Part shown: in pieces, positions 28,353 to 37,050 of the stretch
How the letters are laid out: each line of letters starts with the position of its first letter
Position numbering within the stretch: the first letter of the stretch is position 1
The notes under the pieces: generated by a model
Told to the model about the DNA's origin: nothing
What the model saw: only the letters and a program-made list of their open reading frames with translations
The model's database searches: none
Position numbers and translations under genes: made by a program
Assembly (NCBI RefSeq): GCF_026340655.1
Contig: NZ_JAPEOZ010000001.1
Span: forward strand, 10,168,001-10,232,000
DNA from: Streptomyces sp. NBC_01275
GTDB lineage: Bacteria > Actinomycetota > Actinomycetes > Streptomycetales > Streptomycetaceae
Direction of reading: 5' to 3'
Length of the DNA: 64,000 bases

Positions 28353-29438
28353 TTACTTGGTGAGCGCGGACGGTGAGGAGACGTCGATCGAGCCGTCAAT
28401 GATCCCCTTGCGGACTTCGGCCAGTTCGTCGGCCAGCCCGGACGGCACCTTGGCAGCGAAGTCGTGGAAGGGGGCGATGTCGACTCCGCCGTTCTTCAGC
28501 GTTCCGACGTACTGCGTGTTGTCGAAGGTCTTGCCGCTCGCCGACGCGAGCACCGCGTCCTCGGTGGCGGTCTTGATCTTCTTCAGGATCGAGGTGAGGA
28601 AGAGGTCCTTGTAACCGTTGGTGTCCGTGGTGTAGATGTCCGCGTCGACACCTTCGAGCACCTGGGTCCCGCCGTTGCTGCGGATCGCGGCGGCAGCGCC
28701 CTGGTACAGCGGTCCGGCGACCGGGATGACGACGTCCGCGTCCTGGCTCAGGAAGTTCGAGGTAATCGTCTTGGCCTTGTTCTGGTCCGTGAAGTCGCCT
28801 GAGAACGTGCCGCTCTGCTTCTTCGTGTTCCAGCCCAGCAGCTTCACGTCGGTGTGGTGCTGGGAGTTGTAGTAGGCGATGCCGTCGGCTATGCCGTCCA
28901 TGTACAGCGTGACCGGCGGGATCTGCATACCACCCCAGGTTGCCACGGTCCTGGTCTTCGAGTACGCGGCGGCCACGTAACCGCCCAGGAAGGCGGCCTC
29001 GTTGGTCGCGAAGACAACGGGTTTAACGTTCTTCGCCTTGATCGAGTTGTCGTCGATCATGAGGAAGTCGTTCGAGGAGTTCTTAACGGCCGCCGCCTTC
29101 ACCGCGCTCACCAGGTTGAACCCGGCCGCCGCAATGACGTCGCACTTCTGGGCGATGAGGTTGCCGATGTTCGACGCGTAGTCGTTCGAGGTGGCGGACT
29201 CGACCGACTTGTAGGTGTTCCCCAGCTTCTTGGCGGCGGCCTGCACCCCTTCGAGGCCGAGTTGGTTGAAGGAGCGGTCGTTGAAGCCTCCGCTGTCGGA
29301 GACAATGCACGGCCGATAGCCCGAGGCCGCGGTGCCGGCGGCGCCGCTCGCCTTGGTACTGGGAGCCGCGGAACAACCGGCGAGCAGGGAGACCGCGGCG
29401 ACGGCTCCCATCGCGACACTTGCCTTGGAGCGGGACAT
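28353..29438 (-). CDS. BMP-family nucleoside-binding lipoprotein
   Basis: This 361-residue extracytoplasmic binding lipoprotein (PnrA/NupN type) begins with a signal peptide and lipobox LLAGC near residue 22. The mature part shows DSGGFNDRSFNQLGLEGVQAAAKKLG and VGGYVAA-like segments of BMP proteins. I chose the ATG at 29438 because GGAGG precedes it and the signal peptide starts there. It is first in the transporter operon and divergent from the LacI gene, with two LacI-type operators in between. The likely ligand is a nucleoside such as uridine or pseudouridine. Confidence 0.94.
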   Translation of the reverse strand: MSRSKASVAMGAVAAVSLLAGCSAAPSTKASGAAGTAASGYRPCIVSDSGGFNDRSFNQLGLEGVQAAAKKLGNTYKSVESATSNDYASNIGNLIAQKCDVIAAAGFNLVSAVKAAAVKNSSNDFLMIDDNSIKAKNVKPVVFATNEAAFLGGYVAAAYSKTRTVATWGGMQIPPVTLYMDGIADGIAYYNSQHHTDVKLLGWNTKKQSGTFSGDFTDQNKAKTITSNFLSQDADVVIPVAGPLYQGAAAAIRSNGGTQVLEGVDADIYTTDTNGYKDLFLTSILKKIKTATEDAVLASASGKTFDNTQYVGTLKNGGVDIAPFHDFAAKVPSGLADELAEVRKGIIDGSIDVSSPSALTK

Positions 29439-29580
29439 GGGTCCTCCGGCGGGACGGGGCTGCCTGACACGGCAACGGGGAAGCGGCGCGTCGAAGAGGA
29501 ACGCAACCGATGGGGGCGTCCAGGTCCTCAAGGGGTGAACGCCTGGAGTGCACCGATAATCGGCCCGCCTTCCATTGGAG

Positions 29581-29627
29581 TCAAGCGTTTGATGTCACAG
29601 CGAAGAAACGAAATCAAACGGTTAACG
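29581..29627. promoter_or_regulatory. Two LacI-type operators between the BMP and lacI-family genes
   Basis: TCAAGCGTTTGA (29581-29592) is a near-palindrome centred on CG, and TCAAACGGTTAACG (29614-29627) is a second site whose start is 33 bp away, three helical turns. The same sequence occurs twice more at 30,892-30,927. The position between divergent genes suggests autoregulation plus control of the transporter. Confidence 0.78.
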
Positions 29628-29669
29628 TCTTCTGGGTCGATGCCGCCCCCCTCTCGATACGATGTGCTC

Positions 29670-30719
29670 ATGCCACGCACGCAGCGCCGATCAGGAGAGC
29701 CCCGAGTCACCGCCGCCCACGTCGCCGAGCGTGCGGGGGTGTCCGTGGGTGCGGTGTCGCTCGTGGTGAACGGCAAGGCCGCCGGCCGGGTGTCACCCGC
29801 CGTGGCGGAGCGGATCCGGGAGGCCGTGCGCGAGCTCGGCTACGTGGTGGACCAGTCCGCCAGCCTGCTCTCGTCGGGGTCGAGCAGGACGATCCTGCTC
29901 GTTGCCCCCGACCTGTCCAACCCGTTCTACGGCAGCGTCATCCGCGGCGTGCGGCGCGCGCTGGGCGAGACCTACCAGCTGCTCCTGCCGGTGTCCGACT
30001 TCGGCCGCACCGACCAGGCGGAGGACCTGAGGCGGCTGAAGGGCCTACGGGCCGCCGGGGTCCTCATCGGATCCCCCAGCCCCGAGTCCCTCACAGAGGC
30101 CACAACGACGCCCCCCACAGTCCTGGTGGACTCGGCCGGACTCCAGGGCGGCGTCGCCGCCGTCAACCTCGACGTGGCGACCGGGGCCCGCGAACTTGCG
30201 CGCCACCTCGCCTCCATCGGCCACCGGCACGTCGGCTACCTCGACAACGAAACGGCCTCGGCCACCTTCGTCTCCCGCAGCAAGGCCTTCTGGGAGACCG
30301 CGGCCGAGCTCGGCGTGAGCGAGGCCGTGCCGCGAGCGTACGGCTTCGTGGAACTCGAAGCGGCCGCGGAGACGTTCCGCGAGGTATGGCCCGCATGGCA
30401 CACAGCGGGTGTCACCGCTGTCGTGTGCAGCACCGACGTGCAAGCCTACGGTGTCCTTCTCGCGGCCCAGGACATGGGCATCGACGTGCCCGGGCGGCTC
30501 GCCGTCGCAGGGTTCGACGACCTGCCGTACTCGAAGATCAGCCGGCCGGCGCTCACGACCGTGGCACTGCCCGGCGACGAGCTGGGATTCCTCGCGGGAT
30601 CACTGCTCCGTTCGATCATCGACGGCGACGACCCCGGCGAGCCTCTGCGCACCGTCCCGGGCAGTCTGGTGATCCGGGAGTCGACGGCCGCGCCGGTCCC
30701 GGACACGACGGGTCGGTAG
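29670..30719 (+). CDS. LacI-family transcriptional regulator of the pyrimidine module
   Basis: This 349-residue repressor has an N-terminal helix-turn-helix (RVTAAHVAERAGVSVGAVSLVVNGKAAGRVS) followed by the hinge (RIREAVRELGYVVDQSAS). Its periplasmic-binding-like ligand domain includes LLVAPDLSNPFYGSVIRGVR and VAGFDDLPYSKISRPALTTV. I chose the ATG at 29670, immediately before the DNA-binding domain; the frame runs far upstream but there it is antisense to the BMP gene. Operators of one sequence type sit on both sides of it, so it probably controls the transporter/F420 operon, itself and the downstream catabolic operon. The inducer could be uracil, pseudouridine or a derivative. Confidence 0.92.
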   Translation: MPRTQRRSGEPRVTAAHVAERAGVSVGAVSLVVNGKAAGRVSPAVAERIREAVRELGYVVDQSASLLSSGSSRTILLVAPDLSNPFYGSVIRGVRRALGETYQLLLPVSDFGRTDQAEDLRRLKGLRAAGVLIGSPSPESLTEATTTPPTVLVDSAGLQGGVAAVNLDVATGARELARHLASIGHRHVGYLDNETASATFVSRSKAFWETAAELGVSEAVPRAYGFVELEAAAETFREVWPAWHTAGVTAVVCSTDVQAYGVLLAAQDMGIDVPGRLAVAGFDDLPYSKISRPALTTVALPGDELGFLAGSLLRSIIDGDDPGEPLRTVPGSLVIRESTAAPVPDTTGR

Positions 30720-30891
30720 CGCCGGACCTTCCGGGGCAGGGCGCCTTGCGCGGCCTGAACACCTGCACACCGCCGTAGCGCCGCCGTCGGCCCCGGACGG
30801 AAACCCTCTGAGCCCCCGCGCGCGAGTTCCGTACGCCGTCCCCGACGCCCGCTCGCCGACGTCGGCCGATCCACCCCTTGCTCACCAGGCA

Positions 30892-30927
30892 TCAAACGCT
30901 TAACATCGCCAAGTCAAACGCTTAACG
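30892..30927. promoter_or_regulatory. Two LacI-type operators upstream of the catabolic operon
   Basis: TCAAACGCTTAAC occurs at 30892-30904 and again at 30914-30926 (followed by G), exactly 22 bp apart, just before the RBS CAGGAGC and ATG at 30955. Sequence identity with the sites at 29,581-29,627 links both promoters to the same regulator. Confidence 0.82.
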
Positions 30928-30954
30928 TTACTCCCCTGACCATCAGGAGCTTCG

Positions 30955-31800
30955 ATGACGGTTCGCATCGCCCTGTCACAGACCGGCTGGACTGGCGACA
31001 AAGCCTCAATGCTTGACAAACACGAGGGCTTCGCCCGTGACGCCGCGGCTGCTGGCGCCCAGATCATCTGTTTCCAGGAGCTGTTCTACGGCCCCTACTT
31101 CGGCATCACGCAGGACCAGAAGTACTACGAGTACGCCGAGGCCGCGGACGGCCCGATCGTCCGGCGCTTCGCCGAACTTGCCAGGGAACTCGGCCTGGTG
31201 ATGGTCCTCCCGATCTACGAGGAGGACCAGCCCGGCGTCTACTACAACACCGCGGTCGTCGTGGACGCCGACGGCACGGTCCTCGGCAGGTACCGTAAGC
31301 ACCACATCCCGCACCTGGACCGGTTCTGGGAAAAGTTCTACTTCCGGCCGGGCAACCTGGGCTACCCGGTCTTCGAGACCGCGGTCGGCAAGATCGGCGT
31401 CAACATCTGCTACGACCGCCACTTCCCGGAGGGCTGGCGCGCGCTCGGCCTCGGCGGCGCGGAGATCGTCTTCAACCCCAACGCCTCCAAGCCCGGCCTC
31501 TCGAACCGGCTCTGGGAGCTCGAACAGCCCGCGGCAGCCGCAGCGAACGGCTACTTCGTCGCCGTACCCAACCGTGTCGGACGTGAGGACAACGAGTACG
31601 GGGAGCTGGCCGTCGACTTCTACGGCACCTCGTATGTGGCCGACCCGCTGGGCAACTTTGTGGGCGAGAAGGGCAGTTCGACCTCGGAGGAGCTGCTCCT
31701 GCGCGACCTGGACATGGACCTGATCCGCAAGGTGCGCAACGACTGGCAGTTCTACCGCGACCGCCGGCCGGAAGCCTACGGCGCCATCGTCGCGCCGTAA
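30955..31800 (+). CDS. Beta-ureidopropionase (N-carbamoyl-beta-alanine amidohydrolase), nitrilase superfamily
   Basis: This 281-residue enzyme would hydrolyse N-carbamoyl-beta-alanine to beta-alanine, CO2 and ammonia, the last step of reductive pyrimidine breakdown. The nitrilase triad is visible: Glu in CFQELFYGPYFG, Lys in RYRKHHIPH and Cys in VNICYDRHFPEGWRALG. Length and the C-terminal DWQFYRDRRPEAYG fit the PydC/carbamoylputrescine-amidase-like group; a role on D-carbamoyl amino acids is the main alternative. It is the first gene after the paired LacI operators and is followed 12 bp later by the dihydropyrimidinase. Confidence 0.9.
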   Translation: MTVRIALSQTGWTGDKASMLDKHEGFARDAAAAGAQIICFQELFYGPYFGITQDQKYYEYAEAADGPIVRRFAELARELGLVMVLPIYEEDQPGVYYNTAVVVDADGTVLGRYRKHHIPHLDRFWEKFYFRPGNLGYPVFETAVGKIGVNICYDRHFPEGWRALGLGGAEIVFNPNASKPGLSNRLWELEQPAAAAANGYFVAVPNRVGREDNEYGELAVDFYGTSYVADPLGNFVGEKGSSTSEELLLRDLDMDLIRKVRNDWQFYRDRRPEAYGAIVAP

Positions 31801-31812
31801 GCGGGGACGGCG

Positions 31813-33231
31813 ATGAAGACGCTGATCAAGAACGGCACGGTCGTGAACGCGACCGGTACGGCCCGCGCGGACGTCCTGATCGACGGCGAGACGATCGCCG
31901 CCGTCCTGGTGCCCGGTTCGCGGCTGCTCGGAGTGGAGTTGGAGGCCCGGGTCGACACGGTGATCGACGCGTCCGGGAAGTACGTGGTCCCCGGCGGTGT
32001 CGACGCCCACACGCACATGGAGATGCCGTTCGGCGGCACCTTCGCGAGCGATACCTTCGAGACCGGGACCCGGGCCGCGGCCTGGGGCGGTACGACGACC
32101 ATCGTGGACTTCGTCGTCCAGTACCCGGACCAGAACATCCTCGACCAGTACCACCTCTGGCACGAGAAAGCGGCCGGCAACTGCGCGGTCGACTATGGCT
32201 TCCACCAGATCCTGAGCGATGTCCAGGACTCATCGCTCACCGCCATGGACGAGCTGATCGCCGAGGGCGTCACCAGCTTCAAGCTTTTCATGGCGTACAA
32301 GGGCGTGTTCCTGTCCGACGACGGGCAGATTTTGCGCGCCTTCCAGAAGGGCGCGGACAACGGCGCGCTGATGATGGTGCACGCCGAGAACGGCGCCGTG
32401 ATCGACGTACTCGTCCAGCAGGCCCTCGCCGCCGGGCGGACCATGCCGTACCACCACGGGCTCACCCGGCCCTGGCAGGCCGAGGCGGAGGCGACACACC
32501 GCGCGATCATGCTCGCCGACCTCACCGGCGCGCCCCTGTACGTGGTGCATGTGAGCGCCAAGCAGGCCGTCGAGCAGATCGCGGCGGCACGCGACCGGGG
32601 CCAGAACGTGTTCGGCGAGACCTGCCCTCAGTACCTGTACCTCTCCCTGGAGGAGCAGTTGGGCGCGCCCGGCTTCGAGGGCGCCAAGTGGGTGTGCTCC
32701 ACCCCGCTGCGCGCGCGGGCGGAGGGCCACCAGGACCACATGTGGCAGGCGCTGCGCACCAACGACATCCAGCTGGTCTCCACCGACCACTGCCCGTTCT
32801 GCATGAAGGGCCAGAAGGACCTGGGGATCGGGGACTTCTCGAAGATCCCCAACGGCATCGGCTCGGTCGAGCACCGCATGGACCTGCTCTACCAGGGCGT
32901 CGTCGACGGCCGGATCTCACTGCCCCGTTGGGTCGAGATCAGCTCGACCACCCCGGCCCGGATGTTCGGGATGTACGGGAAGAAGGGGGTGATCCAGCCG
33001 GGTGCCGACGCCGATGTCGTCGTCTACGACCCGAACGGTCACACCTCCATCGGCGTGGGCGCGACCCACCACATGAACATGGACCACTCGGCCTGGGAGG
33101 GCTTCGAGATCGACGGCCACGTCGACACCGTGCTCTCGCGCGGCAAGGTCGTCGTCGACGGCGGCACCTACCTCGGCACCAAGGGCCACGGCCGGTACGT
33201 CAAGCGCGGCCTGAGCCAGTACCTCGTCTGA
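31813..33231 (+). CDS. hydA: Dihydropyrimidinase (D-hydantoinase)
   Basis: This 472-residue metallo-amidohydrolase opens dihydrouracil or hydantoin rings. The metal ligands are recognisable: GGVDAHTHMEMPF, the lysine to be carboxylated in TSFKLFMAYKG, the histidines in MVHAENG and LYVVHVSAKQA, and the Asp in QLVSTDHCPF. The C-terminal lid NMDHSAWEGFEIDGHVDTVLSRGKVVVDGG is intact. The start follows GGGGACG. Position between beta-ureidopropionase and an LLM oxidoreductase defines a dihydropyrimidine route. Confidence 0.96.
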   Translation: MKTLIKNGTVVNATGTARADVLIDGETIAAVLVPGSRLLGVELEARVDTVIDASGKYVVPGGVDAHTHMEMPFGGTFASDTFETGTRAAAWGGTTTIVDFVVQYPDQNILDQYHLWHEKAAGNCAVDYGFHQILSDVQDSSLTAMDELIAEGVTSFKLFMAYKGVFLSDDGQILRAFQKGADNGALMMVHAENGAVIDVLVQQALAAGRTMPYHHGLTRPWQAEAEATHRAIMLADLTGAPLYVVHVSAKQAVEQIAAARDRGQNVFGETCPQYLYLSLEEQLGAPGFEGAKWVCSTPLRARAEGHQDHMWQALRTNDIQLVSTDHCPFCMKGQKDLGIGDFSKIPNGIGSVEHRMDLLYQGVVDGRISLPRWVEISSTTPARMFGMYGKKGVIQPGADADVVVYDPNGHTSIGVGATHHMNMDHSAWEGFEIDGHVDTVLSRGKVVVDGGTYLGTKGHGRYVKRGLSQYLV

Positions 33232-33247
33232 AGCGGAGAACACCATC

Positions 33248-34276
33248 ATGGATTTCGGCGTCGTCGTACAGACCAACCCGCCGGCCGCGCGTACCGTCGC
33301 GCTCGCCGAACTCGCCGAACAACACGGGTTCAGTCACTTCTGGACCTTCGACTCCCACATTCTCTGGCAGGAGCCGTACGTCATCTACTCGCAGATCCTG
33401 GCGAGGACATCGCGGATCACCGTCGGACCGATGGTCACCAACCCCGCCACCCGCGACTGGGCCGTCACCGCGTCGCTCTACGCGACGCTCAACGACATGT
33501 ACGGCAACCGCACCGTCTGCGGGATCGGCCGCGGCGACTCGGCTGTGCGGGTGGCCAACAACTCCCCCACCACACTCAAGGCGTTGCGGGAGGCCGTCCA
33601 TGTCATTCGCGAGCTCGCGAACTCACGGACCGTCGAGTACAACGGCGCCACCCTCCAGTTCCCGTGGAGCCGTGGCTCCCACCTCGATGTCTGGGTCGCG
33701 GCGTACGGGCCGCTCGCCCTCAAACTCGCAGGCGAGGCCGGCGACGGCTTCATCCTCCAGCTCGGCGACGTCGACATCGCCGCCTGGATGATCCGCACGG
33801 TCCGGGCGGCGGCACAGGCCGCCGGACGCGACCCGAAGGAGGTGAAGTTCTGCGTCGCCGCCCCCATGTACGTCACCGACGGCACCGAGGCCGGTCTGGC
33901 ACACGCACGCGAGCAGTGCCGCTGGTTCGGCGGCATGGTCGGCAACCATGTCGCGGACATCGTCGCCAAGTACGGTTCGGACGGTGCGATCCCGCAGGCG
34001 CTGACCGACTACATCAAGGGCCGCGAGTCGTACGACTACAACGAGCACGGCCGTGCCGGCAACACCCACACCTCATTCGTTCCCGACGAGATCGTCGACC
34101 GGTTCTGCATTCTCGGCACCGCCGAGGAGCACATCGCCAAACTGAAGCAGCTCGAAGAACTTGGTGTCGACCAGTTCGCGGGTTACCTCCAGCACGACAA
34201 CAAGGAGGAAACGCTGCGCGTGTACGGCGAGGCGATCATGCCAGTCCTGCGCAGCGGGAGGCTCGCCAAGGCGTGA
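33248..34276 (+). CDS. LLM-class F420-type oxidoreductase; proposed uracil/dihydropyrimidine redox enzyme
   Basis: This 342-residue luciferase-like TIM-barrel protein belongs to the TIGR03842-like group often found beside hydantoinases. It shows MDFGVVVQTNPPAARTVALAELAE, FWTFDSHILWQEPY, TVCGIGRGDSAVRVAN and VWVAAYGPLALKLAGEAGDGFILQLG. LLM proteins of this type bind F420 or FMN. No dihydropyrimidine dehydrogenase (PydA/PydB) is present in the window. F420 biosynthesis and NpdG are encoded just across the regulator, so I propose that it interconverts uracil and dihydrouracil with F420. Ring-opening monooxygenase activity (as in RutA, also an LLM protein) is the alternative. The gene starts 16 bp after hydA. 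Confidence 0.82.
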   Translation: MDFGVVVQTNPPAARTVALAELAEQHGFSHFWTFDSHILWQEPYVIYSQILARTSRITVGPMVTNPATRDWAVTASLYATLNDMYGNRTVCGIGRGDSAVRVANNSPTTLKALREAVHVIRELANSRTVEYNGATLQFPWSRGSHLDVWVAAYGPLALKLAGEAGDGFILQLGDVDIAAWMIRTVRAAAQAAGRDPKEVKFCVAAPMYVTDGTEAGLAHAREQCRWFGGMVGNHVADIVAKYGSDGAIPQALTDYIKGRESYDYNEHGRAGNTHTSFVPDEIVDRFCILGTAEEHIAKLKQLEELGVDQFAGYLQHDNKEETLRVYGEAIMPVLRSGRLAKA

Positions 34277-34509
34277 GCCCGACCTCGACGCCGCTGCCGT
34301 TGCGATCGCCCGGGACATCGGCTCCCGTGCCGTGCGCGTCCGATCCATCCCTGGTGAGGCAGTCGGCGCGCGGGCGGTGGGTGTCTTCCTGTCGGGGGCC
34401 TTCCTGGCCCCGTTCCGAGCCCTGCGCTCGATGGCCCTGATAGAACGCCCCGCGCACCGGCGCTCTCGGCGACTACCAGCCTTCCTTATTCAAGCAAAGA
34501 AGCCTTATT
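34277..34509 (+). other. Gap with a putative AT-rich promoter for psuK
   Basis: The last 30 bp are unusually AT-rich for this genome and carry two direct CCTTATT repeats (34484-34490 and 34503-34509, 19 bp apart) and CTTATTATGGTAAG (34504-34517), an imperfect dyad spanning the start codon. They may be a promoter or operator for autoregulation by the HTH-containing kinase. No gene is seen in the rest. Confidence 0.45.
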
Positions 34510-35634
34510 ATGGTAAGCATGATGCTGACGCAACGGGAGCGCGAGATCCTGACACTCTTGCGGCGTGACCCACTGGCCGGGCCTCAAGCTCTGGCCGATG
34601 CGTTGGGCACGACCCGCACCGCAGTGAACGTCCACCTCTCCAACCTCGGAAAGAAGGGCGCCATCCTGGGGCGCGGATACATCGTGCGCCCGGAGAACGC
34701 GGTGGTCGTGGTCGGCGGGGCGAACATGGACCACAAGGTGCGCAGTCTGGCACCGGTGACCCGGCACACCAGCAACCCCGGCCGCTCACACACCAGTCCG
34801 GGCGGAGTCGGGCGCAACATCGCCGAGAATCTCGCCCGGCTGGGTACGCCGACCCACCTGATCGCCGCCATCGGCCGGGACCCGGCCGGCGAATCTCTGT
34901 TGCGCGACACCCAGGCCGCAGGGGTGCAGACCGACCATGTCCACCTCAGCACCCATCCCACCGGCACCTACACCGCCGTCCTGGACGCGGACGGCGACCT
35001 GCTGGTGGCCGTCTCGGACATGACGGCCACGGACGAACTGTCTCCCGCCGATCTTCACCACATCCGAGAACTGGTGGCCGGCGCCGCCATGCTGGTGCTC
35101 GACGGCAACCTCGCCACGGCGACGCTCAACTACGTCGTAGAGCTGGCCAAGGCGGCCGACGTTCCGGTGGTGATCGACCCGGTGAGCGTCCCCAAGGCAG
35201 CGCTGCTGGGTCCCGGGATCGTCCCAGAGCGGCCGTACTTCGCCGTCACGCCCAACAAGGACGAGCTCCAGGCGCTGGTGGACCTGCCCGTCGGCACCGA
35301 CAAGGAGATACTGTCCGCCGCCGCCGCACTGCACGACCGGGGTGTCAGCCACGTCTGGGTGCGGCTCGGCCCCGGGGGAAGCCTGCTGAGCAGCGCGGGC
35401 CAGGGCCACACCTTCCTGCCCGCGCCCCGGACCGAGGTCGTGGACGTCACCGGCGCCGGAGACTCCATGCTCGCCGCCTTCGTCCACGCCGTCCTGGGCG
35501 GCGCCGAGCCCATCGAGGCCGCGCGCTTCGGCCACGCCGCCGCCGCGCTCACCGTCGCCGCCACCACGACCGTACGACCCGACCTGACCCCGCGCCTCGT
35601 CGAGGACGCACTGAACCACTCTTACGGAGACTGA
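34510..35634 (+). CDS. psuK: Pseudouridine kinase with N-terminal winged-helix domain (PfkB family)
   Basis: This 374-residue protein starts with a DNA-binding segment (LTQREREILTLLRRDPLAG-PQALADALGTTRTAVNVHLSNLGKKG, residues 6-50), followed by a PfkB ribokinase fold. The fold has VVGGANMDHKV, SPGGVGRNIAENLARLG and the anion-hole motif DVTGAGDSMLAAFVHA near residue 315. PsuK phosphorylates pseudouridine on its ribose. YeiI-type kinases of enteric bacteria share the HTH-kinase layout, so it may also be a substrate-sensing regulator. psuG begins 1 bp after its stop, confirming the assignment. ATG codons at 34519 and 34522 are alternative starts. Confidence 0.9.
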   Translation: MVSMMLTQREREILTLLRRDPLAGPQALADALGTTRTAVNVHLSNLGKKGAILGRGYIVRPENAVVVVGGANMDHKVRSLAPVTRHTSNPGRSHTSPGGVGRNIAENLARLGTPTHLIAAIGRDPAGESLLRDTQAAGVQTDHVHLSTHPTGTYTAVLDADGDLLVAVSDMTATDELSPADLHHIRELVAGAAMLVLDGNLATATLNYVVELAKAADVPVVIDPVSVPKAALLGPGIVPERPYFAVTPNKDELQALVDLPVGTDKEILSAAAALHDRGVSHVWVRLGPGGSLLSSAGQGHTFLPAPRTEVVDVTGAGDSMLAAFVHAVLGGAEPIEAARFGHAAAALTVAATTTVRPDLTPRLVEDALNHSYGD

Positions 35635-35635
35635 G

Positions 35636-36556
35636 ATGACCACGCACCACCCCATGCTGACGATCACCGACGAGGTCCGGGACGCCCTGCACGACGGCCG
35701 CCCGGTCGTCGCCCTGGAGAGCACGATCATCAGCCATGGCATGCCTTATCCCCAGAACGTGGAGATGGCCACCGAGGTCGAGAAGATCGTCCGGGACAAC
35801 GGCGCGGTTCCGGCGACCATCGCGGTGCTGCACGGCAGGCCCCGGATCGGTCTGGAGGCCGACGATCTCGAACTCCTGGCGACCAGCCCCGATGTCGCCA
35901 AGGTCAGTGTCCGCGACCTCGGACACGTCGTCGCCCGGGGCGCCCACGGCGCGACGACGGTGGCGAGCACGATGCGCCTGGCGGCACTCGCCGGGATCCC
36001 CGTCTTCGTGACCGGCGGTATCGGCGGGGCGCACCGGGGCGCCCCCGCCAGCTTCGACACCAGCGCCGATCTCACCGAACTCGCCACGTCTCCCGTCGCA
36101 GTGGTCAGCGCGGGTGTGAAGAGCATCCTCGACATCGCGCTGACCCTGGAAACCCTGGAGACCCTGGGCGTCCCGGTCATCGCCTACGGCACGGACGAGT
36201 TCCCCTCCTTCTACTCCCGGACCAGCGGCCACACCTCGCCCCTGCGCTCCGACTCCCCCGAGGAGATCGCCGCGGTGATGCGAGCCCACTGGGAACTGGG
36301 CGCCACCGGCGGCCTGAACATAGCCAACCCGATCCCCGAGTCCGACGAGATCCCCGCCGAGCGTATCGAGGGGATCATCCAGCAGGCCCTCGCCTCAATG
36401 GACAAGGTCGGCATCGGCGGCAAGGAGGCTACCCCGTACCTCCTGGGCAAGATCGTCGAACTCACCGGGGGCGAGAGCCTTCGCGCGAACATCGCCTTGG
36501 TCAACAACAACGCCCGCCTGGGTGCCCGTATCGCGGTGGCGTTCACTCAGAAGTAA
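35636..36556 (+). CDS. psuG: Pseudouridine-5'-phosphate glycosidase
   Basis: This 306-residue enzyme cleaves the C-C glycosidic bond of pseudouridine-5'-phosphate to uracil and ribose-5-phosphate. The family signatures are VALESTIISHGMPYPQN near the N-terminus, AVLHGRPRIGL, FVTGGIGGAHRGA, VVSAGVKSILDI with the expected active-site Lys, and a C-terminal NIALVNNNARLGARIA. Length is typical. It follows psuK by 1 bp. The uracil it releases is the natural input for the reductive pathway encoded just upstream. Confidence 0.96.
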   Translation: MTTHHPMLTITDEVRDALHDGRPVVALESTIISHGMPYPQNVEMATEVEKIVRDNGAVPATIAVLHGRPRIGLEADDLELLATSPDVAKVSVRDLGHVVARGAHGATTVASTMRLAALAGIPVFVTGGIGGAHRGAPASFDTSADLTELATSPVAVVSAGVKSILDIALTLETLETLGVPVIAYGTDEFPSFYSRTSGHTSPLRSDSPEEIAAVMRAHWELGATGGLNIANPIPESDEIPAERIEGIIQQALASMDKVGIGGKEATPYLLGKIVELTGGESLRANIALVNNNARLGARIAVAFTQK

Positions 36557-36611
36557 CTGCCAGCACGCCACCCCCTCGCCTCGGCCTCAAGACAAGGTGA
36601 CCAGGCGGCCT

Positions 36612-36644
36612 CGGTGGCCGACCACAGACGTCGGTCGGCCACCG
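36612..36644 (+). terminator. Terminator hairpin after psuG
   Basis: CGGTGGCCGACC (36612-36623) and GGTCGGCCACCG (36633-36644) form a perfect 12-bp stem with a 9-nt loop, 55 bp past the psuG stop. It marks the end of the catabolic unit. Confidence 0.7.
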
Positions 36645-37050
36645 GGGCGGAATATAGGAAGCGACGGTGAATGCTCACATCCCTTGCTTGTAAATCTGTA
36701 TGACAGGCACCACCTCTGTTGATCCGGACCCGTTGGCTAGCTCTGCCCCATCGAATCGGTGGACAGGCGCATCGCATCGAACACTCCAGAACTGTTTCGA
36801 GGTGCCTTAGCAGTACGGCCTTAACAGCATGGCCAAGGATAAATTCCTGCCGTGAACAGGTTACTGGGCGGCATGGAGGGCGATCTCCGCTACCTTTAGC
36901 TGGGGTTTTCCGTCGCTGACCCAAAGCAGCAACCAACGAGCCCTCCTAAGGCCATTCTCTTTCGACGCCTTAGCTGCACTACGAAGGACATAGAGAGAGT
37001 GCGCACAAGCTAAATCGTCGCAGAGTCCAAGCATAGGAAGCAACCATTTC
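36645..37050. other. AT-richer intergenic region upstream of the WhiB gene
   Basis: Base composition falls well below the surrounding genes, and codon use of the small frames is atypical, suggesting acquired DNA. No gene is supported. A promoter for the WhiB gene presumably lies here, but I cannot place it. Confidence 0.5.

Noticed and set aside
28854..29669. N-terminal extension of the LacI-family frame
   Set aside because: It runs antisense through the BMP lipoprotein gene and contains no homology; the DNA-binding domain starts after 29,670.
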